Assembly: GCF_020035535.1 (NCBI RefSeq)
Contig: NZ_CP083351.1
Coordinates: 310,001-374,000, forward strand
DNA from: Ensifer adhaerens
GTDB taxonomy: Bacteria > Pseudomonadota > Alphaproteobacteria > Rhizobiales > Rhizobiaceae
Length of the DNA stretch: 64,000 bases
Reading direction: 5' to 3'
Shown here: one piece after another, positions 1-11,800 of the stretch
Layout: each line of letters opens with the position of its first letter
Position numbering within the stretch: the stretch's first letter is position 1
Position numbers and translations under genes: made by a program
Notes under the pieces: generated by a model
The model's input: the letters and a program-made list of their open reading frames with translations, nothing else
The model's database searches: none
What the model was told of the DNA's origin: nothing

Positions 1-228
1 CCAGCGCAATTCACCGCGCGGATCGCTCGGCACTTGCCAAAGCAGATCGCAGAGCCGCTGGCGGGGAACCGAACCGGGCGTTACGGCCAGATAGGCGAGC
101 AGTGCGCGCACCTTGCGCGACGGCGGTAGCGGCACGGCCACCCCGCGGCGCACGAGTTTCATCGGCCCGAGGAGCCGCAGTTCCAGCTCCTTTGCCGAAA
201 AAACCACGTCCGGGCCATCCGTTCCCAT
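1..228 (-). CDS. SARP/BTAD-type transcriptional regulator, N-terminal part only
   Basis: This is the first 76 codons of a gene that runs off the left edge. The translation begins MGTDGPDVVF and carries the start of an OmpR-like winged-helix domain of the SARP/BTAD class: an LRLLGPMKL strand, then LPPSRKVRALLAYLA and a helix ending in LCDLLW. In this family the domain binds DNA and is usually followed by a BTAD/TPR region and sometimes an ATPase or cyclase-like module, none of which can be seen here. I chose the ATG at 228; a GTG at 240 is also in frame. It is divergent from the cysteine-synthase-like gene, with about 80 bases between them, so it may control that pair. The winged-helix reading is fairly secure; the full domain layout is unknown. 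Confidence 0.7.
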   Translation of the reverse strand, partial: MGTDGPDVVFSAKELELRLLGPMKLVRRGVAVPLPPSRKVRALLAYLAVTPGSVPRQRLCDLLWQVPSDPRGELRW

Positions 229-308
229 GCGCACTCCCACGTGGGCTCCCACGCCGGCACTTTAGCATCCCTTGCCGAACCTAGCATCCGGAAGAGTGAG
301 AGGACGCA

Positions 309-1397
309 ATGGCTACCAATTCAGGACTGAGAACCACGAACGGCCGCGGGCGGCTTTTCGACAGCGTGCTGGAGACGATAGGCGACACGCCGGCGATCCG
401 TATCAACAATCTCGGCGTCGGCAACGCGACCATCTATGTCAAGGCGGAGTACTTTAATCCGGCTTCGTCGGTGAAGGACAGGCTCGCGGTTGCGATCATC
501 GAGGAGGCCGAGCGCAGCGGCAAGCTGAAGCCCGGACAAACCGTGGTCGAGGCCACCAGCGGTAACACCGGCATCGGACTGGCGATGGTCTGTGCACAAA
601 AAGGTTACCCGCTCGTCGTCACGATGGCCGATAGCTTCTCCGTCGAGCGCCGCCGGCTGATGCGCATGCTCGGCGCCAAGGTCGTGCTGACGCCGCGCGC
701 CGAAAAGGGCCTGGGCATGTATCGCAAGGCGGTGGAGCTTGCCGAGAAGAACGGATGGTTCCTCGCCCGGCAGTTCGAGACCACAGCCAACGCTGCGATC
801 CACGAGGCGACGACCGGACGGGAGATTGTCAACGACTTCGCCGGCTCCCGCCTGGATTACTTCGTCACAGGCTACGGTACCGGCGGCACGGTCGTCGGCG
901 TATCCCGCGTGCTGCGCCGCGAACGGCCCGAGACGAAGATCGTGCTTGCCGAGCCCGCCAACGCGCAATTGCTCGGCAGCGGCCATGTGCAGCAGCGGGG
1001 AGCAGGAGGTGCGCCGGCGGTCAGCCATCCAGCCTTCGAGCCGCATCCAATCCAGGGATGGACACCGGACTTCATCCCTGACGTCCTGCAGGAGGCGGTC
1101 GACAACCGCTACTATGACGAGCTTGTCCCGATTGCCGGCCCGAAAGCGATGGAATGGGCCAAGGCGCTTGCTCAGAAAGAGGGCATCTTCACGGGCGTTT
1201 CGGGCGGGGCAACCTTCGGCGTTGCGCGCCAGATCGCGGAGCATGCGCCGGCCGGCTCGGTGATACTCTGCATGCTGCCCGACACTGGGGAGCGCTATCT
1301 GTCGACGCCGCTCTTCGAAACGATCCCGGCTGACATGGATGACGAGGAGATGGAGTTGTCGCGATCCACGCCCGCCTTCCAGCTGGCGGCAGAATAG
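309..1397 (+). CDS. Cysteine-synthase-like PLP enzyme (CysK/CBS family)
   Basis: A 362-residue fold-type II PLP enzyme. The Schiff-base lysine lies in NPASSVKDRLA (K56), the phosphate/substrate loop is TSGNTG (about residues 83-88), and the glycine-rich PLP-phosphate loop is GTGGT near residue 192. CysK proteins make cysteine from O-acetylserine and sulfide, but the family also includes enzymes making other beta-substituted alanines. It is longer than a housekeeping CysK (about 310-325), with a basic, Gly-rich insertion before HPIQGW and an acidic tail. An AGAGGA ribosome site precedes the ATG. It sits 11 bases upstream of a PLP decarboxylase, so the two are probably co-transcribed, and a dedicated biosynthetic role is at least as likely as general cysteine supply. 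The family is certain; the substrate is not. Confidence 0.85.
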   Translation: MATNSGLRTTNGRGRLFDSVLETIGDTPAIRINNLGVGNATIYVKAEYFNPASSVKDRLAVAIIEEAERSGKLKPGQTVVEATSGNTGIGLAMVCAQKGYPLVVTMADSFSVERRRLMRMLGAKVVLTPRAEKGLGMYRKAVELAEKNGWFLARQFETTANAAIHEATTGREIVNDFAGSRLDYFVTGYGTGGTVVGVSRVLRRERPETKIVLAEPANAQLLGSGHVQQRGAGGAPAVSHPAFEPHPIQGWTPDFIPDVLQEAVDNRYYDELVPIAGPKAMEWAKALAQKEGIFTGVSGGATFGVARQIAEHAPAGSVILCMLPDTGERYLSTPLFETIPADMDDEEMELSRSTPAFQLAAE

Positions 1398-1408
1398 AGG
1401 AAAAGGCG

Positions 1409-2917
1409 ATGGAAGCGCAATTGTCCGCTGCGAGTGAGGGGGCGCACAAGCAGCCGGAAGTTCTTGCAACTCCGGAAACTCTCGACCCCGCGGACTGGTC
1501 GTCCGTTGCGGCACTCGCCCACCGGATTGTCGACGATGCCGTCGACCATCTCGGCCGCGTGCGCGAGCGTCCGGTCTGGCAACCGCTGCCCGACGAGATC
1601 GAAGCGCTGTACCGGGCGCCTCTCCCGGATCGGCCGACGCCGCTCGAAGACGTCTACAGGCAGGTGAAGGACACGGTGCTCGCCTATCCGATGGGCAACA
1701 TCCATCCACGGTTCTGGTCCTGGTACATGGGTTCCGGCAACTTCACCGGGGCGCTCGGCGACTTCCTCGCAGCGATCCAGGGGTCCAATCTCGGGGGCGG
1801 CCGCCATGCCGCCGCCCTCGTTGACCAGCAGGTCGTCGGCTGGCTCCGCGACATGATCGGCTTGCCCGAGGCGGCGAGCGGTACGCTGGTAAGCGGCGGT
1901 TCTGTGGCCAATCTGGTTGGGCTGACGGTTGCCCGCAACGTCATGGCAGGGATTGATCTGCGCGAAGAGGGTGTCGCAGCCCTGAAGCAGCCAATGCGTT
2001 TCTACGCCTCCGACCAGGTCCATTCCTGCCATCGCAAGGCGGTCGAGACGCTCGGCCTCGGCAACAAGGCACTCAGACGGATCCGCACCGATTCCCGTTA
2101 CCGCATCGACCATGAGGCGCTTCGCGCGGCAATCGCCGAGGATCGCGCGCTGGGCTTCAGGCCTGCCTGCGTCATTGGCACTGCCGGTACGGTCAATTCC
2201 GGCGCGGTCGACGATCTCACCGCCTTGGCCGAAATCGCCGCAGAGGAGGAGCTCTGGTTTCATGTCGACGGGTGCATCGGTGCGCTCGTGGCAATCGCGC
2301 CTGAGAACGCCTGGCGCGTCAAGGGTATCGAGCGGGCGGATTCCGTTGCGCTCGACCCGCACAAGTGGCTGCATGCCCCGTTCGAAGTCGGTTGCGCGCT
2401 TGTACGGGACCGGACGAAGCACCGGGAGACATTCGCCGTTTCGCCGGAATTCCTGCAGCGGATGCCGCGCGGCATCGCCTCCGCTCAATGGCTCCACGAA
2501 TTCGGCTTTCAGACCAGTCGTGGCTTTGCGGCGCTGAAGGTCTGGATGGCACTGATGGAGCATGGTGTTGCCAAGTTTGGCCGGCTGATTGACCAAAACA
2601 TTGCGCAGGCTGCATGGCTTTCGGATCTCGTGCGGTCACACCCGCCTTTGGGACTTGTCTCAGAGCCCGAGATCAACATCGTCTGCTTTCGCTATGCGCC
2701 CGATGGGCACAGTGAAGAGCGACTAAAGCAGATCAACCTTGAAGTGATGCTGCGCCTGCAGGAGGCAGGTATCGCGGCGCTCTCTGACACAACGATCCGG
2801 GGGAAGCACTGTTTGCGGGCAGCGATCTGCAATCACCGCACCCGCAAGGACGATCTCGACCTGCTGGTTTCGGAGGTACTGCGGCTTGGGCGGGAAGTGG
2901 ACCCATCATTGGCTTGA
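1409..2917 (+). CDS. Group II PLP-dependent amino-acid decarboxylase
   Basis: A 502-residue fold-type I decarboxylase of the aromatic amino acid/glutamate decarboxylase type. Visible landmarks are the IHPRFWSWYMGSGN substrate-entry segment, the VSGGSVANLVGL loop, HVDGCIGA with the PLP-pyridine aspartate, and DPHKWLHAPFEVG, whose lysine (K319) should hold PLP. The HPRFW segment is common among aromatic-L-amino-acid-decarboxylase-like enzymes, but the substrate cannot be told from sequence. AGAGGAAAAGGCG before the ATG gives a good ribosome site, and the gene follows the cysteine-synthase-like gene by only 11 bases. The natural inference is a two-step route: the upstream enzyme builds a beta-substituted alanine and this one removes its carboxyl group. 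That coupling is inferred from context alone. Confidence 0.85.
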   Translation: MEAQLSAASEGAHKQPEVLATPETLDPADWSSVAALAHRIVDDAVDHLGRVRERPVWQPLPDEIEALYRAPLPDRPTPLEDVYRQVKDTVLAYPMGNIHPRFWSWYMGSGNFTGALGDFLAAIQGSNLGGGRHAAALVDQQVVGWLRDMIGLPEAASGTLVSGGSVANLVGLTVARNVMAGIDLREEGVAALKQPMRFYASDQVHSCHRKAVETLGLGNKALRRIRTDSRYRIDHEALRAAIAEDRALGFRPACVIGTAGTVNSGAVDDLTALAEIAAEEELWFHVDGCIGALVAIAPENAWRVKGIERADSVALDPHKWLHAPFEVGCALVRDRTKHRETFAVSPEFLQRMPRGIASAQWLHEFGFQTSRGFAALKVWMALMEHGVAKFGRLIDQNIAQAAWLSDLVRSHPPLGLVSEPEINIVCFRYAPDGHSEERLKQINLEVMLRLQEAGIAALSDTTIRGKHCLRAAICNHRTRKDDLDLLVSEVLRLGREVDPSLA

Positions 2918-3444
2918 TAGCGTTTTGATAAGAAACGATCGCCTGGTGCAGGGGCCATCCGATTTCGCCATGCGATGATGCCACATCGCCGGTTCGACCC
3001 CGGTCAAGGGGCAGGAGGCATCCGTGCTGCCGCTTCCGCTCGTCGGGTGATCTGAACGTTGAAGGAGCGTCTGGAGCGGATACCGGGCAAGCGCGACCCG
3101 AGCGTCTCAATTGGGCAGGAAGGAGACTGGCCGCACCTGGAGAGTTGGCCAGGGATGCAGACTTGGCGCAGTTGCAGTTCGGGTCTTCCCCGGAATGCCG
3201 TTTCGCAAACAGAACTGGCCACTTCTGCCGAAAGCCCCGCTCGCCGCCCATTACCAGGCGTTCAAGAACCGTCCGCTTTGCAGCGGACACTCATTTCCGT
3301 GTCGTCTACTTCGTCGCCGTCGGTCACAACGAAGGTTAACGGCTCGATGGAGGTGGAGGTCGCCTGGGCATTCGCTCTTGCCACTTGTGACTGAGCCGCG
3401 GCTGAACAATAATTTGCGAACTCGGTCGTTAGGCTCGTCCTCAC
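2918..3444 (+). other. Non-coding interval, no gene recognised
   Basis: These 527 bases separate the decarboxylase from the cyclase. Open frames exist on both strands, but none shows a recognisable motif, a good ribosome site or coding-like composition, and the minus-strand frames overlap the decarboxylase 3' end. I see no clear terminator, repeat or RNA. Confidence 0.4.
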
Positions 3445-5151
3445 ATGACGGATCAATCTCTTCAGCGTCGTCTTGCCGCCATCCTCGTTGCCGATGTGGT
3501 GGGATATTCGCGCCTGATGGAGGCTGATGAAGCCGCAACGCTGGCGGACCTCAGGGAACTCCGTTCTGGTGTTATCGAGCCGGCAGTGTTGCGCAACAAC
3601 GGTCGCCTCTTCAAGGTCATGGGCGACGGATTCCTAATCGAATTCGGTAGCGCGGTGGACGCGGTCGTAGCCGCGTTGGAAATGCAACGGGGCGCCACTG
3701 CTGTTGGGGCTTCCGGAGACCGGCGCCTGCTTTTGCGTGTTGGCGTCAATCTGGGAGATGTCATTGACGACGGTTCAGACGTTCTCGGCGACGGCGTCAA
3801 TGTCGCGGCGCGCCTGGAGACGCAGGCCGCACCGGGAGGTATCTGCATTTCGGCCAAGGTTCACGGCGAGATCGTCGGCAAGATCGGCGACCGGTTCTTT
3901 GATGCAGGCGAACGCCACCTGAAGAACCTGACTCGTCCGGTCCACGTGTGGCATTGGCCGGATGCGCTGCAGAGCATATTGCCGCTGCCCGAATATCCCT
4001 CGATCGCTGTATTGCCGTTCACGAATATGAGTGGGGATGAAGCGGACGCGCCTTTCGTCGACGGCTTGACCGAGGACCTGATCACCGACCTTTCCCGCAA
4101 CGCCGGCCTGTTCGTGATCGCGCGCAATTCCGTGTACGGCTACAAGGGCAAGCCGGTCGACGTACGGCTGGTTGCGCAGGAACTCGGCGTCCGCTACGTC
4201 CTCGAGGGGAGCGCCAGACGCGCAAATGGCCGTATCCGCATCAATGCCCAATTGATCGACGCGCTTGCCGGCCAGCACTTGTGGGCCGACCGGTTTGACA
4301 GGACAGTGGAAGATGTTTTCGAATTGCAGGATGAAGTCAACGCCAAGATTGTTGAAGCCCTCGTCGGCCGGCTGACCATCCCGACGCAGCGCAATCGGCC
4401 GAAGAACTTTGAGGCCTACGATCTGTGTGTGCGCGCCCGCCTCCTGACGGAAGAGTCGCCGCAAACTGAGCGTGAGGCCTATATGCTTCTCCAGCGCGCG
4501 GTTGAGCTCGAACCATCATACGCCGAGGCGCTCGGTCTGCTCGCCTATAACCGTTGGCTTGCCTGGACTCATTTCGGCGAGCCCGAAAATCCTAACCGTC
4601 GGATGGCGGCGACGTTCGCGCAGAAGGCGGTCGATCTGGATCCCAACGATGCCGGCTGCCGTTACGTTCTGGGGACCATTTTGGCCTATGAGTGGCGATG
4701 GGAGGAATCGGAGGCCGCCTTCGCCAAGGCCCTGGAGCTCGACCCCAACCACGCCGACACCTGGGCCGCCATGTCGGACATGTCCGTGCTGGACGGCAGG
4801 GTTGCCGACGGACTAGCGCAGATCGAAAAAGCGCTGCGGCTCAATCCCTATCCGACCTGCTGGTATCTTTGTCATCTTGGTCAGGCGCAATACGCCGCGC
4901 GCGACTACGTGGCGGCAGCCGCTACACTGCGCAGGAAGGACACGTATCGCACCAACTCACGCAAATTCCTGGCTGCTACGCTTGCGCAGTTGGGCCACCG
5001 TGAGGAGGCGCGGCGAGAAGCAGAATTGTTCCTGATCGCCCACCCTCATTTCACGATCGGCCATTGGCTCAGCTCCCAGCCGCTACGCGATGCGTCTGTT
5101 CGAGACCACTTTGTCGACGGCTTCCGAAAGGCTGGCCTGCCGGAAATGTGA
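3445..5151 (+). CDS. Class III adenylate/guanylate cyclase with TolB-like and TPR regions
   Basis: A 568-residue soluble protein with three parts. Residues about 8-170 are a class III cyclase homology domain: metal-binding aspartates D17 (ILVADVVGYSR) and D61 (FKVMGDGF), a lysine at K57 in the position that favours ATP, and the LGDGVNVAARLE helix. Residues about 180-310 resemble the TolB-like/FlgO N-terminal module often found in rhizobial cyclases (IAVLPFTNMS, YVLEGSARR, LWADRFDR). The rest, to about residue 520, is tetratricopeptide-like (DPNDAGCRYVLG, ELDPNHADTWAAM, ALRLNPYP). It should make cyclic AMP, with the TPR part sensing a partner. No membrane segment or signal peptide is visible. 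The gene stands alone on its strand. Rhizobia carry many such cyclases, so the individual signal cannot be assigned. Confidence 0.85.
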   Translation: MTDQSLQRRLAAILVADVVGYSRLMEADEAATLADLRELRSGVIEPAVLRNNGRLFKVMGDGFLIEFGSAVDAVVAALEMQRGATAVGASGDRRLLLRVGVNLGDVIDDGSDVLGDGVNVAARLETQAAPGGICISAKVHGEIVGKIGDRFFDAGERHLKNLTRPVHVWHWPDALQSILPLPEYPSIAVLPFTNMSGDEADAPFVDGLTEDLITDLSRNAGLFVIARNSVYGYKGKPVDVRLVAQELGVRYVLEGSARRANGRIRINAQLIDALAGQHLWADRFDRTVEDVFELQDEVNAKIVEALVGRLTIPTQRNRPKNFEAYDLCVRARLLTEESPQTEREAYMLLQRAVELEPSYAEALGLLAYNRWLAWTHFGEPENPNRRMAATFAQKAVDLDPNDAGCRYVLGTILAYEWRWEESEAAFAKALELDPNHADTWAAMSDMSVLDGRVADGLAQIEKALRLNPYPTCWYLCHLGQAQYAARDYVAAAATLRRKDTYRTNSRKFLAATLAQLGHREEARREAELFLIAHPHFTIGHWLSSQPLRDASVRDHFVDGFRKAGLPEM

Positions 5152-5224
5152 CAGCGGGTGGGGACCTCTTGGCCTCAGGCTTCGAAAGCTGATCGATCTG
5201 TCATTCGCCATTCACACAACATAG

Positions 5225-6769
<1,545 letters not shown>

Positions 6770-7204
6770 CTTAGGTTGCGAGGGCTGGGCGGACGATCGA
6801 TCACCATGACGGTTCGGTTGTCTCCGCTCAGCGTGTCGGCAATAGCGCGAAGCGGACTTCTTGCGCCATGATTTTTCCACCTTCATGGGAGTGATCGCGC
6901 CAAGGCTTGGAAGGTGCAGAGCAGTTCCGCCTATGGCCATCGGTGCCACAACGATCCACGGTAACGTCATCGACACGTCGAGCAGGATCAAAGCCGCCAG
7001 CGCGAGGGCAAGATCATTCTTTTTGCGGTGTCGCTGCCTTCACTTCGCATCTTCTCTCTCATTCTGACGAAATTCTAACGCGAAACTAACGTTTCAAGAA
7101 CTGTAGCGCTCCCCGCCCAAGCGTCACCATGACGGCCGATCATTTTTAATTCGCCAAATTGGGATGACCGACACAACACACGCGTTCGCGCGAGGGGGTG
7201 ACGA
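6770..7204 (+). other. Intergenic interval with a possible membrane-protein remnant
   Basis: No intact gene is seen in these 435 bases. On the minus strand, about 6890-7030, one frame reads like a single hydrophobic helix (ALALAALILLDVS, then LPWIVVAPMAIGG) and then a lysine-rich stretch. It lacks a convincing start and has no recognisable family, so it may be a remnant or chance. AT-rich bases around 7065-7100 and 7140-7160 may carry the promoter of the downstream exporter. Confidence 0.35.
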
Positions 7205-8167
7205 GTGTCCAGAACAAGAGCCAACTTGCTGTTGCTGTTTGCAGCCGCGTTGTGGGGCTTCGGCAACGTCGCGCAAAAGACGGTGCTTGAACATCTCGAC
7301 GCGCTGAACGCGGTGGGCCTGCGCTGTCTGATCGGCGGGTTAATTGTGCTGCCCTTTGTCTTGACCGAAAGGCGATTGCCGACCGGGTCGGGCTATTTGC
7401 CGAGTTTGGCCAGAGTGGGTGCGCTGTTTGCCACCTCCGTCATGCTCCAGCAACTCTGCTATCTCGGCGCCACCGTCACGAATGCGAGTTTCCTGATCAG
7501 CACAGCAACGGTGATGACACCATTGGCCGCGTGGCTGCTTATCGGCGAACGTCCAACAATGAACCTCACGGTGGCCGCCGTGCTCACCGTGGTCGGCGCC
7601 CTGCTTTTGTCGGGTGGGATCTCCGGACTCAACAGCGGCGACCTCACCGCTATCATCTCGGCCGCCTGCTATGCGATTTGGGCCGTCGAGCTGGGGCGGC
7701 ACATGCAAGTTCATGGGCGTCCGCTCACCGCGGCTGCGGCGCAGTTCCTCGGGGGCGCCGCCATCGCCCTTCTGTTCGGGACCGTCGAAGGGAACCTCTC
7801 ACCAGCCGCTGTATCCGCGGCAGGCCTTGAACTGGTGGTACTCGGTGTGTTTTCCACCGCCATCGCTTTCGGCATCCAGATTGCCGCCTTGCGATTCACC
7901 TCGGCCAGCCATGCTGCCGTGATCGTCAGCGCTGAAAGCGTCTTCGGGGCGCTGGGCGGAGCGATGCTACTCGGCGAGCGGTTTTCCGCCAGCGGAGCAG
8001 TGGGCGGGGCAATCATTCTTGCAGCGATCCTGTCGGTCGCGATGTCGAACCCTACAGCGTCGGCCGCCGCGCCATTTCGGGCCGACTCGATTCAAGCTCC
8101 CGATCGAGCCCCCGTCTTTGCCGCTGAACCGTCAGCCCGGGCGGGGGATCGTACCGCCACCAATTGA
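7205..8167 (+). CDS. EamA/DMT-family inner-membrane transporter
   Basis: A 320-residue member of the drug/metabolite transporter superfamily, with about ten hydrophobic helices in two EamA repeats. The first repeat starts ANLLLLFAAALWGFGNVAQK and the second begins near DLTAIISAACYAIWAVELG. The end of the second carries the usual SAESVFGALGGAMLLGERF signature. These proteins export small metabolites such as amino acids, or move nucleotide sugars; nothing here narrows the substrate. The start is a GTG preceded by GAGGGGGTGA. The last 40 residues are a Pro/Ala-rich hydrophilic tail (PDRAPVFAAEPSARAGD), which is unusual but not unique. It is monocistronic. Confidence 0.85.
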   Translation: MSRTRANLLLLFAAALWGFGNVAQKTVLEHLDALNAVGLRCLIGGLIVLPFVLTERRLPTGSGYLPSLARVGALFATSVMLQQLCYLGATVTNASFLISTATVMTPLAAWLLIGERPTMNLTVAAVLTVVGALLLSGGISGLNSGDLTAIISAACYAIWAVELGRHMQVHGRPLTAAAAQFLGGAAIALLFGTVEGNLSPAAVSAAGLELVVLGVFSTAIAFGIQIAALRFTSASHAAVIVSAESVFGALGGAMLLGERFSASGAVGGAIILAAILSVAMSNPTASAAAPFRADSIQAPDRAPVFAAEPSARAGDRTATN

Positions 8168-8887
8168 GTGCAAGCGGAGGGGTGCAATGGAGACCATGTC
8201 TGGGACTAGACGGCGCGGGGAACGGCGGTTGAACAGGGTCGGCACGTTCGGTCGTCGGATTTCTCGCGATTAGGTAGGCCCGCGCCGAAAGCTCGCATAA
8301 ATTTTCGATCGGAACTCAGGGTTTATCCCGTCGAGGTCCAGCCGCTACAGATAGCGCAATCAAGCAAGAACGCGCCCGAATGGGCGTCCGCATTCAGGCG
8401 TCCGATCGGTGTTCACCCAAAGAGAGCAACTCCAGCCACATGGCGGTCTCAAACAGGGCGCCCTCATCGGAGTCCCTCTGCGGGGACTGAGCCGACAGAC
8501 ACCGAGCCAAGCAAACGGCCCGCTTTCCGTAACGCGGAATGCTGCAACCGATGTGCACGCGGTCGACAATGCCTGATTTCGAGGTCGTTCGTGCTGATCT
8601 GACTGTTCAGTCCACCGGCAATTTCCTGCAGGTTCGGATCAGCGGATTGTGACTCGACACTTTTCACCAAGTCAAACATGGACCAAAACGAAGAAACAAT
8701 TAATAAGTTGGATCGGATGTTGTTGTGATGGGTCATCCATCAAGAATAGGAAGTGGATTGTACTGGGTGACTGTAATATAAATTGCACTCCGAGGCACCT
8801 GAAATTTGTCGTACTGGGCGCTCCTTTGCGTATTCGTCGAGCGCGTCGACCTTGCGCCATGAGTCAAGACAACGACGGGGGATCGAG
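8168..8887 (+). other. Long intergenic interval before the metalloprotease gene
   Basis: These 720 bases hold no gene I can support. Bases about 8690-8790 are much richer in A and T than their surroundings and probably contain the promoter of the large downstream gene, though no clean -35/-10 pair stands out. A minus-strand frame (8464-8736) starts plausibly but matches no family I know and ends in low-complexity sequence. Confidence 0.35.
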
Positions 8888-11800
8888 ATGGTACTTCGCA
8901 TACACGAGATTTCACCCACGAAAGGCTGGCCGGGAACGATCGTCGAGTTTCGGGGAGAGGGCTTCGATCCGCATCGCGATGCCAATGCGGTGATCATTGG
9001 CGATCGTCCCGCGATGGTTGTGCGGGTCGAGCTAGAGCGGTTGTTGGCGATGGCGGCCGAGGATGCCCGTACCGGTGAGATTCGCGTTACAGTTGGCGTG
9101 GATAGCGAGGTTGGCCCGCCGTTCGAACTCCTCCCTTATCCCGAGGAGCATGATTGGATCTCGCCGGCGCCGCCGCGCTTTTTTCACGGTCCACAGGGTG
9201 GGACGCCTTCGCGCAACGTGCAGAACCAGCGCGTCCTCGTCCTACCAGTCTTCACCACCGAAGCACCCCCGGTGCCACCACCCACGGCAGCACAGCTCGC
9301 CGCCCTCGACGTCAAGTATAATCGAGTCGACGAGTTCTGGCGCACAGCTATTCACCGGACCTCATGGAAGTTCGAGCGCCACGCGACCTGGCTCCAGCTT
9401 CCTCGTGAGGGCGATTTCTACATCATCGATCAGACACACATCGATCACGCACGCTTTGCCTATCTCACGGCTGATCGACGCATCGTCGGCGACAGCGGCG
9501 TGATCTTCGCAGCCACGAATACTGGCTTCATCCCCATCCTGCACCCGTCGCCGCTGAGCTGGACCTATCTGCTCGGCCCAAACGCCCCAAATGATGGGGT
9601 CGTCCTCGCCCAACTCAAGGTCGGCAACAGGCTCTATGTCGGCACGAATGGCGGCACCCTGGCGATCTTCGATGTCGCCTCGCCGGGCGCAGCGGTGCTT
9701 TTGGGCTCGGTCGATGCTGGGGATCCAGTATGGGATATTGCCCTGATCGGTACGAACGCGGTGTTGGCGCAGGGCGCCGGTGGCCTCGGCCTTGTCGATG
9801 TCTCGAATGCCGCGAACCCGTCGATGCTGATCGGTGGCTGGGGAGGTGGCCTCGACCCAAACTGGGCGACGCGCGTCAAGACCGTCGTCAATCGCATTTA
9901 CTCGAACCGCGGGGAAACGCTGCGTGTTCACGACCTGAATGCGGCACTGGCCTTCGTCAATGTCGCCGACGTGCCGATCGGTGACTGGATCGTGGACATT
10001 GCCATTGACGGCACGCGCTTGGTCGTTGCAACTGACGGAAGTGGCATCGTCACATTGGAGGTCACTGCAGGCGGCTTGCTCGAGAAGGCGCGCCTTACTG
10101 CATTCGCGTTCCCGCGCGAAATTCGCATCGCCGGCAATATAGCCTGGATCGTGGCGTCCGAGGATGGTCTTGCCGCGATCGATATCGGCAATCTGGCTGC
10201 ACCAGCAGCCCTTGGGTCGAAGAAGTTCAAGAGGGACGCCAATTCAATTATTCTCAACGGCAACGAGGCGGTGGTCGCTCTGGGCGATACCGTTCTTGTA
10301 TCGGTGAACATCGCCAATCCGGCAGCGATGACGCTGAACAGTCCAGAGCAAACGGCCAGCTTCAATATACCCATGGCGGACCGCCGCGCGTTTCTCATTG
10401 CACGGATCAATGGAAGAGGATCGGCCGTCGACTCCGATCGTATCTTCATCGATGCACTGCGTGTCTGGTTCGCCGCCACGGGGAAAGACCATCACGACCT
10501 TGATCCCTATGAGGGCATCGTCGTCAGCTTGGCCGGACCTGTCGTTCGGGCGCATAGCGGGCCGGCTGATGGCCTGGCTTCCTCAGAGTTTCGGATTCCT
10601 TTCAACGGAACAAAGGGCCTTTTCTACGAGGGCCACACCGACCCCTGGACCACGCCAACTCACGAGATCGTCCATTGGCTAGGTATGGGGGATCTCTATG
10701 AGGAGCAGTTTGCCGATGGCTCTGTGGTGATGGGCAGCGCCGCGCAATGGTGCCTATCGGGAGACAGTGGCGGTGCGCCATTGTTCTGCGCGCAGCGCCT
10801 CACTGATGCCTTGGATTGCCTCAAGATCGGCGCGGGCGCGGCCGAGAACGTCCGCCAGTTGATCTGGACGCCAACCACACAGGTGGACCAGAGTTTTGAT
10901 ATCGTCGCGCATGGCGCGACCGAGGATACCGACCCGGAACGCGTCCATGCGCTGCGCCTCGTGGTCTCCAAGGCGATGACCTACTGGGTAGAGGTGCGCC
11001 AGCACGCGCCTCCAGGATTACTCTTCGATCAAGCGATACCGGTTGTGCCGCCGGGTGCTGTCGGGTGCGTTCTGGTGACGCGCGCCACTGACGAGCAAAG
11101 TGTTGCCGACAACACTTTCGAGCGACCAGTTCAACTGATGGGCGTGCTTCAGCCCGGCGAGGAGGTCGTTGATGCCTCGCGCAATCTACGAATTACGGTC
11201 GATACCATTATTTCGGTCGACCCGCTGACATATCGCGTCCGCATCGAATGGAATCAGCCGATCCCGGACAATCCCGACGGCGCCTTCGACCTTACGATCA
11301 CGCCCTGGGATCTCAACACCTACGAGACACCCGACATATGGATCGATTCTCCGCGTACAGGCATCAATGTTTATGAATTTTGCGAGCCTGGCGATCCCTC
11401 CAAGCCGATATTGAGCGGCGACCGGCCATGGGTAAAACATCCCAACACGATCAAAGCACGGATCCGCAACACTGGACCACTGCAGGTCGACGACATCCAT
11501 GTCACCTGCTACGTCACCTCACCGCCGGGCATTGGCGACAATGGCGAGTGGCAGACACTCGAGACGAAGCCAGTTGCGTCGATTGCCGGCCACAGCGAAG
11601 TCATCGTCGACTTTCGATGGGTGCCGGAGGTCGACAAACACACCTGCATCTCCTTGGCCATCTTGCCCAAATTGGGTGAGGTCACGGGAAAAAACAACCG
11701 TGCGCAGGAGAATGTCGCGGTGTTCGACACTGCTTCAGGTTCCTCGCACGAGCCGGTGATTATCGAGGCGGCGGTGCGCAGCCCATACACCATTGGCAAG

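Noticed and set aside
321..1709. Long minus-strand open frame opposite the cysteine-synthase and decarboxylase genes
   Set aside because: It mirrors the GC-rich codon pattern of two clear genes and has no motif of its own.
6890..7030. Hydrophobic segment on the minus strand, possibly a membrane helix
   Set aside because: No start, ribosome site, or recognisable family; one helix-like stretch can arise by chance.
8464..8736. Possible small minus-strand gene
   Set aside because: The start is reasonable, but the product has no family or motif I know, and the frame ends in low-complexity sequence.
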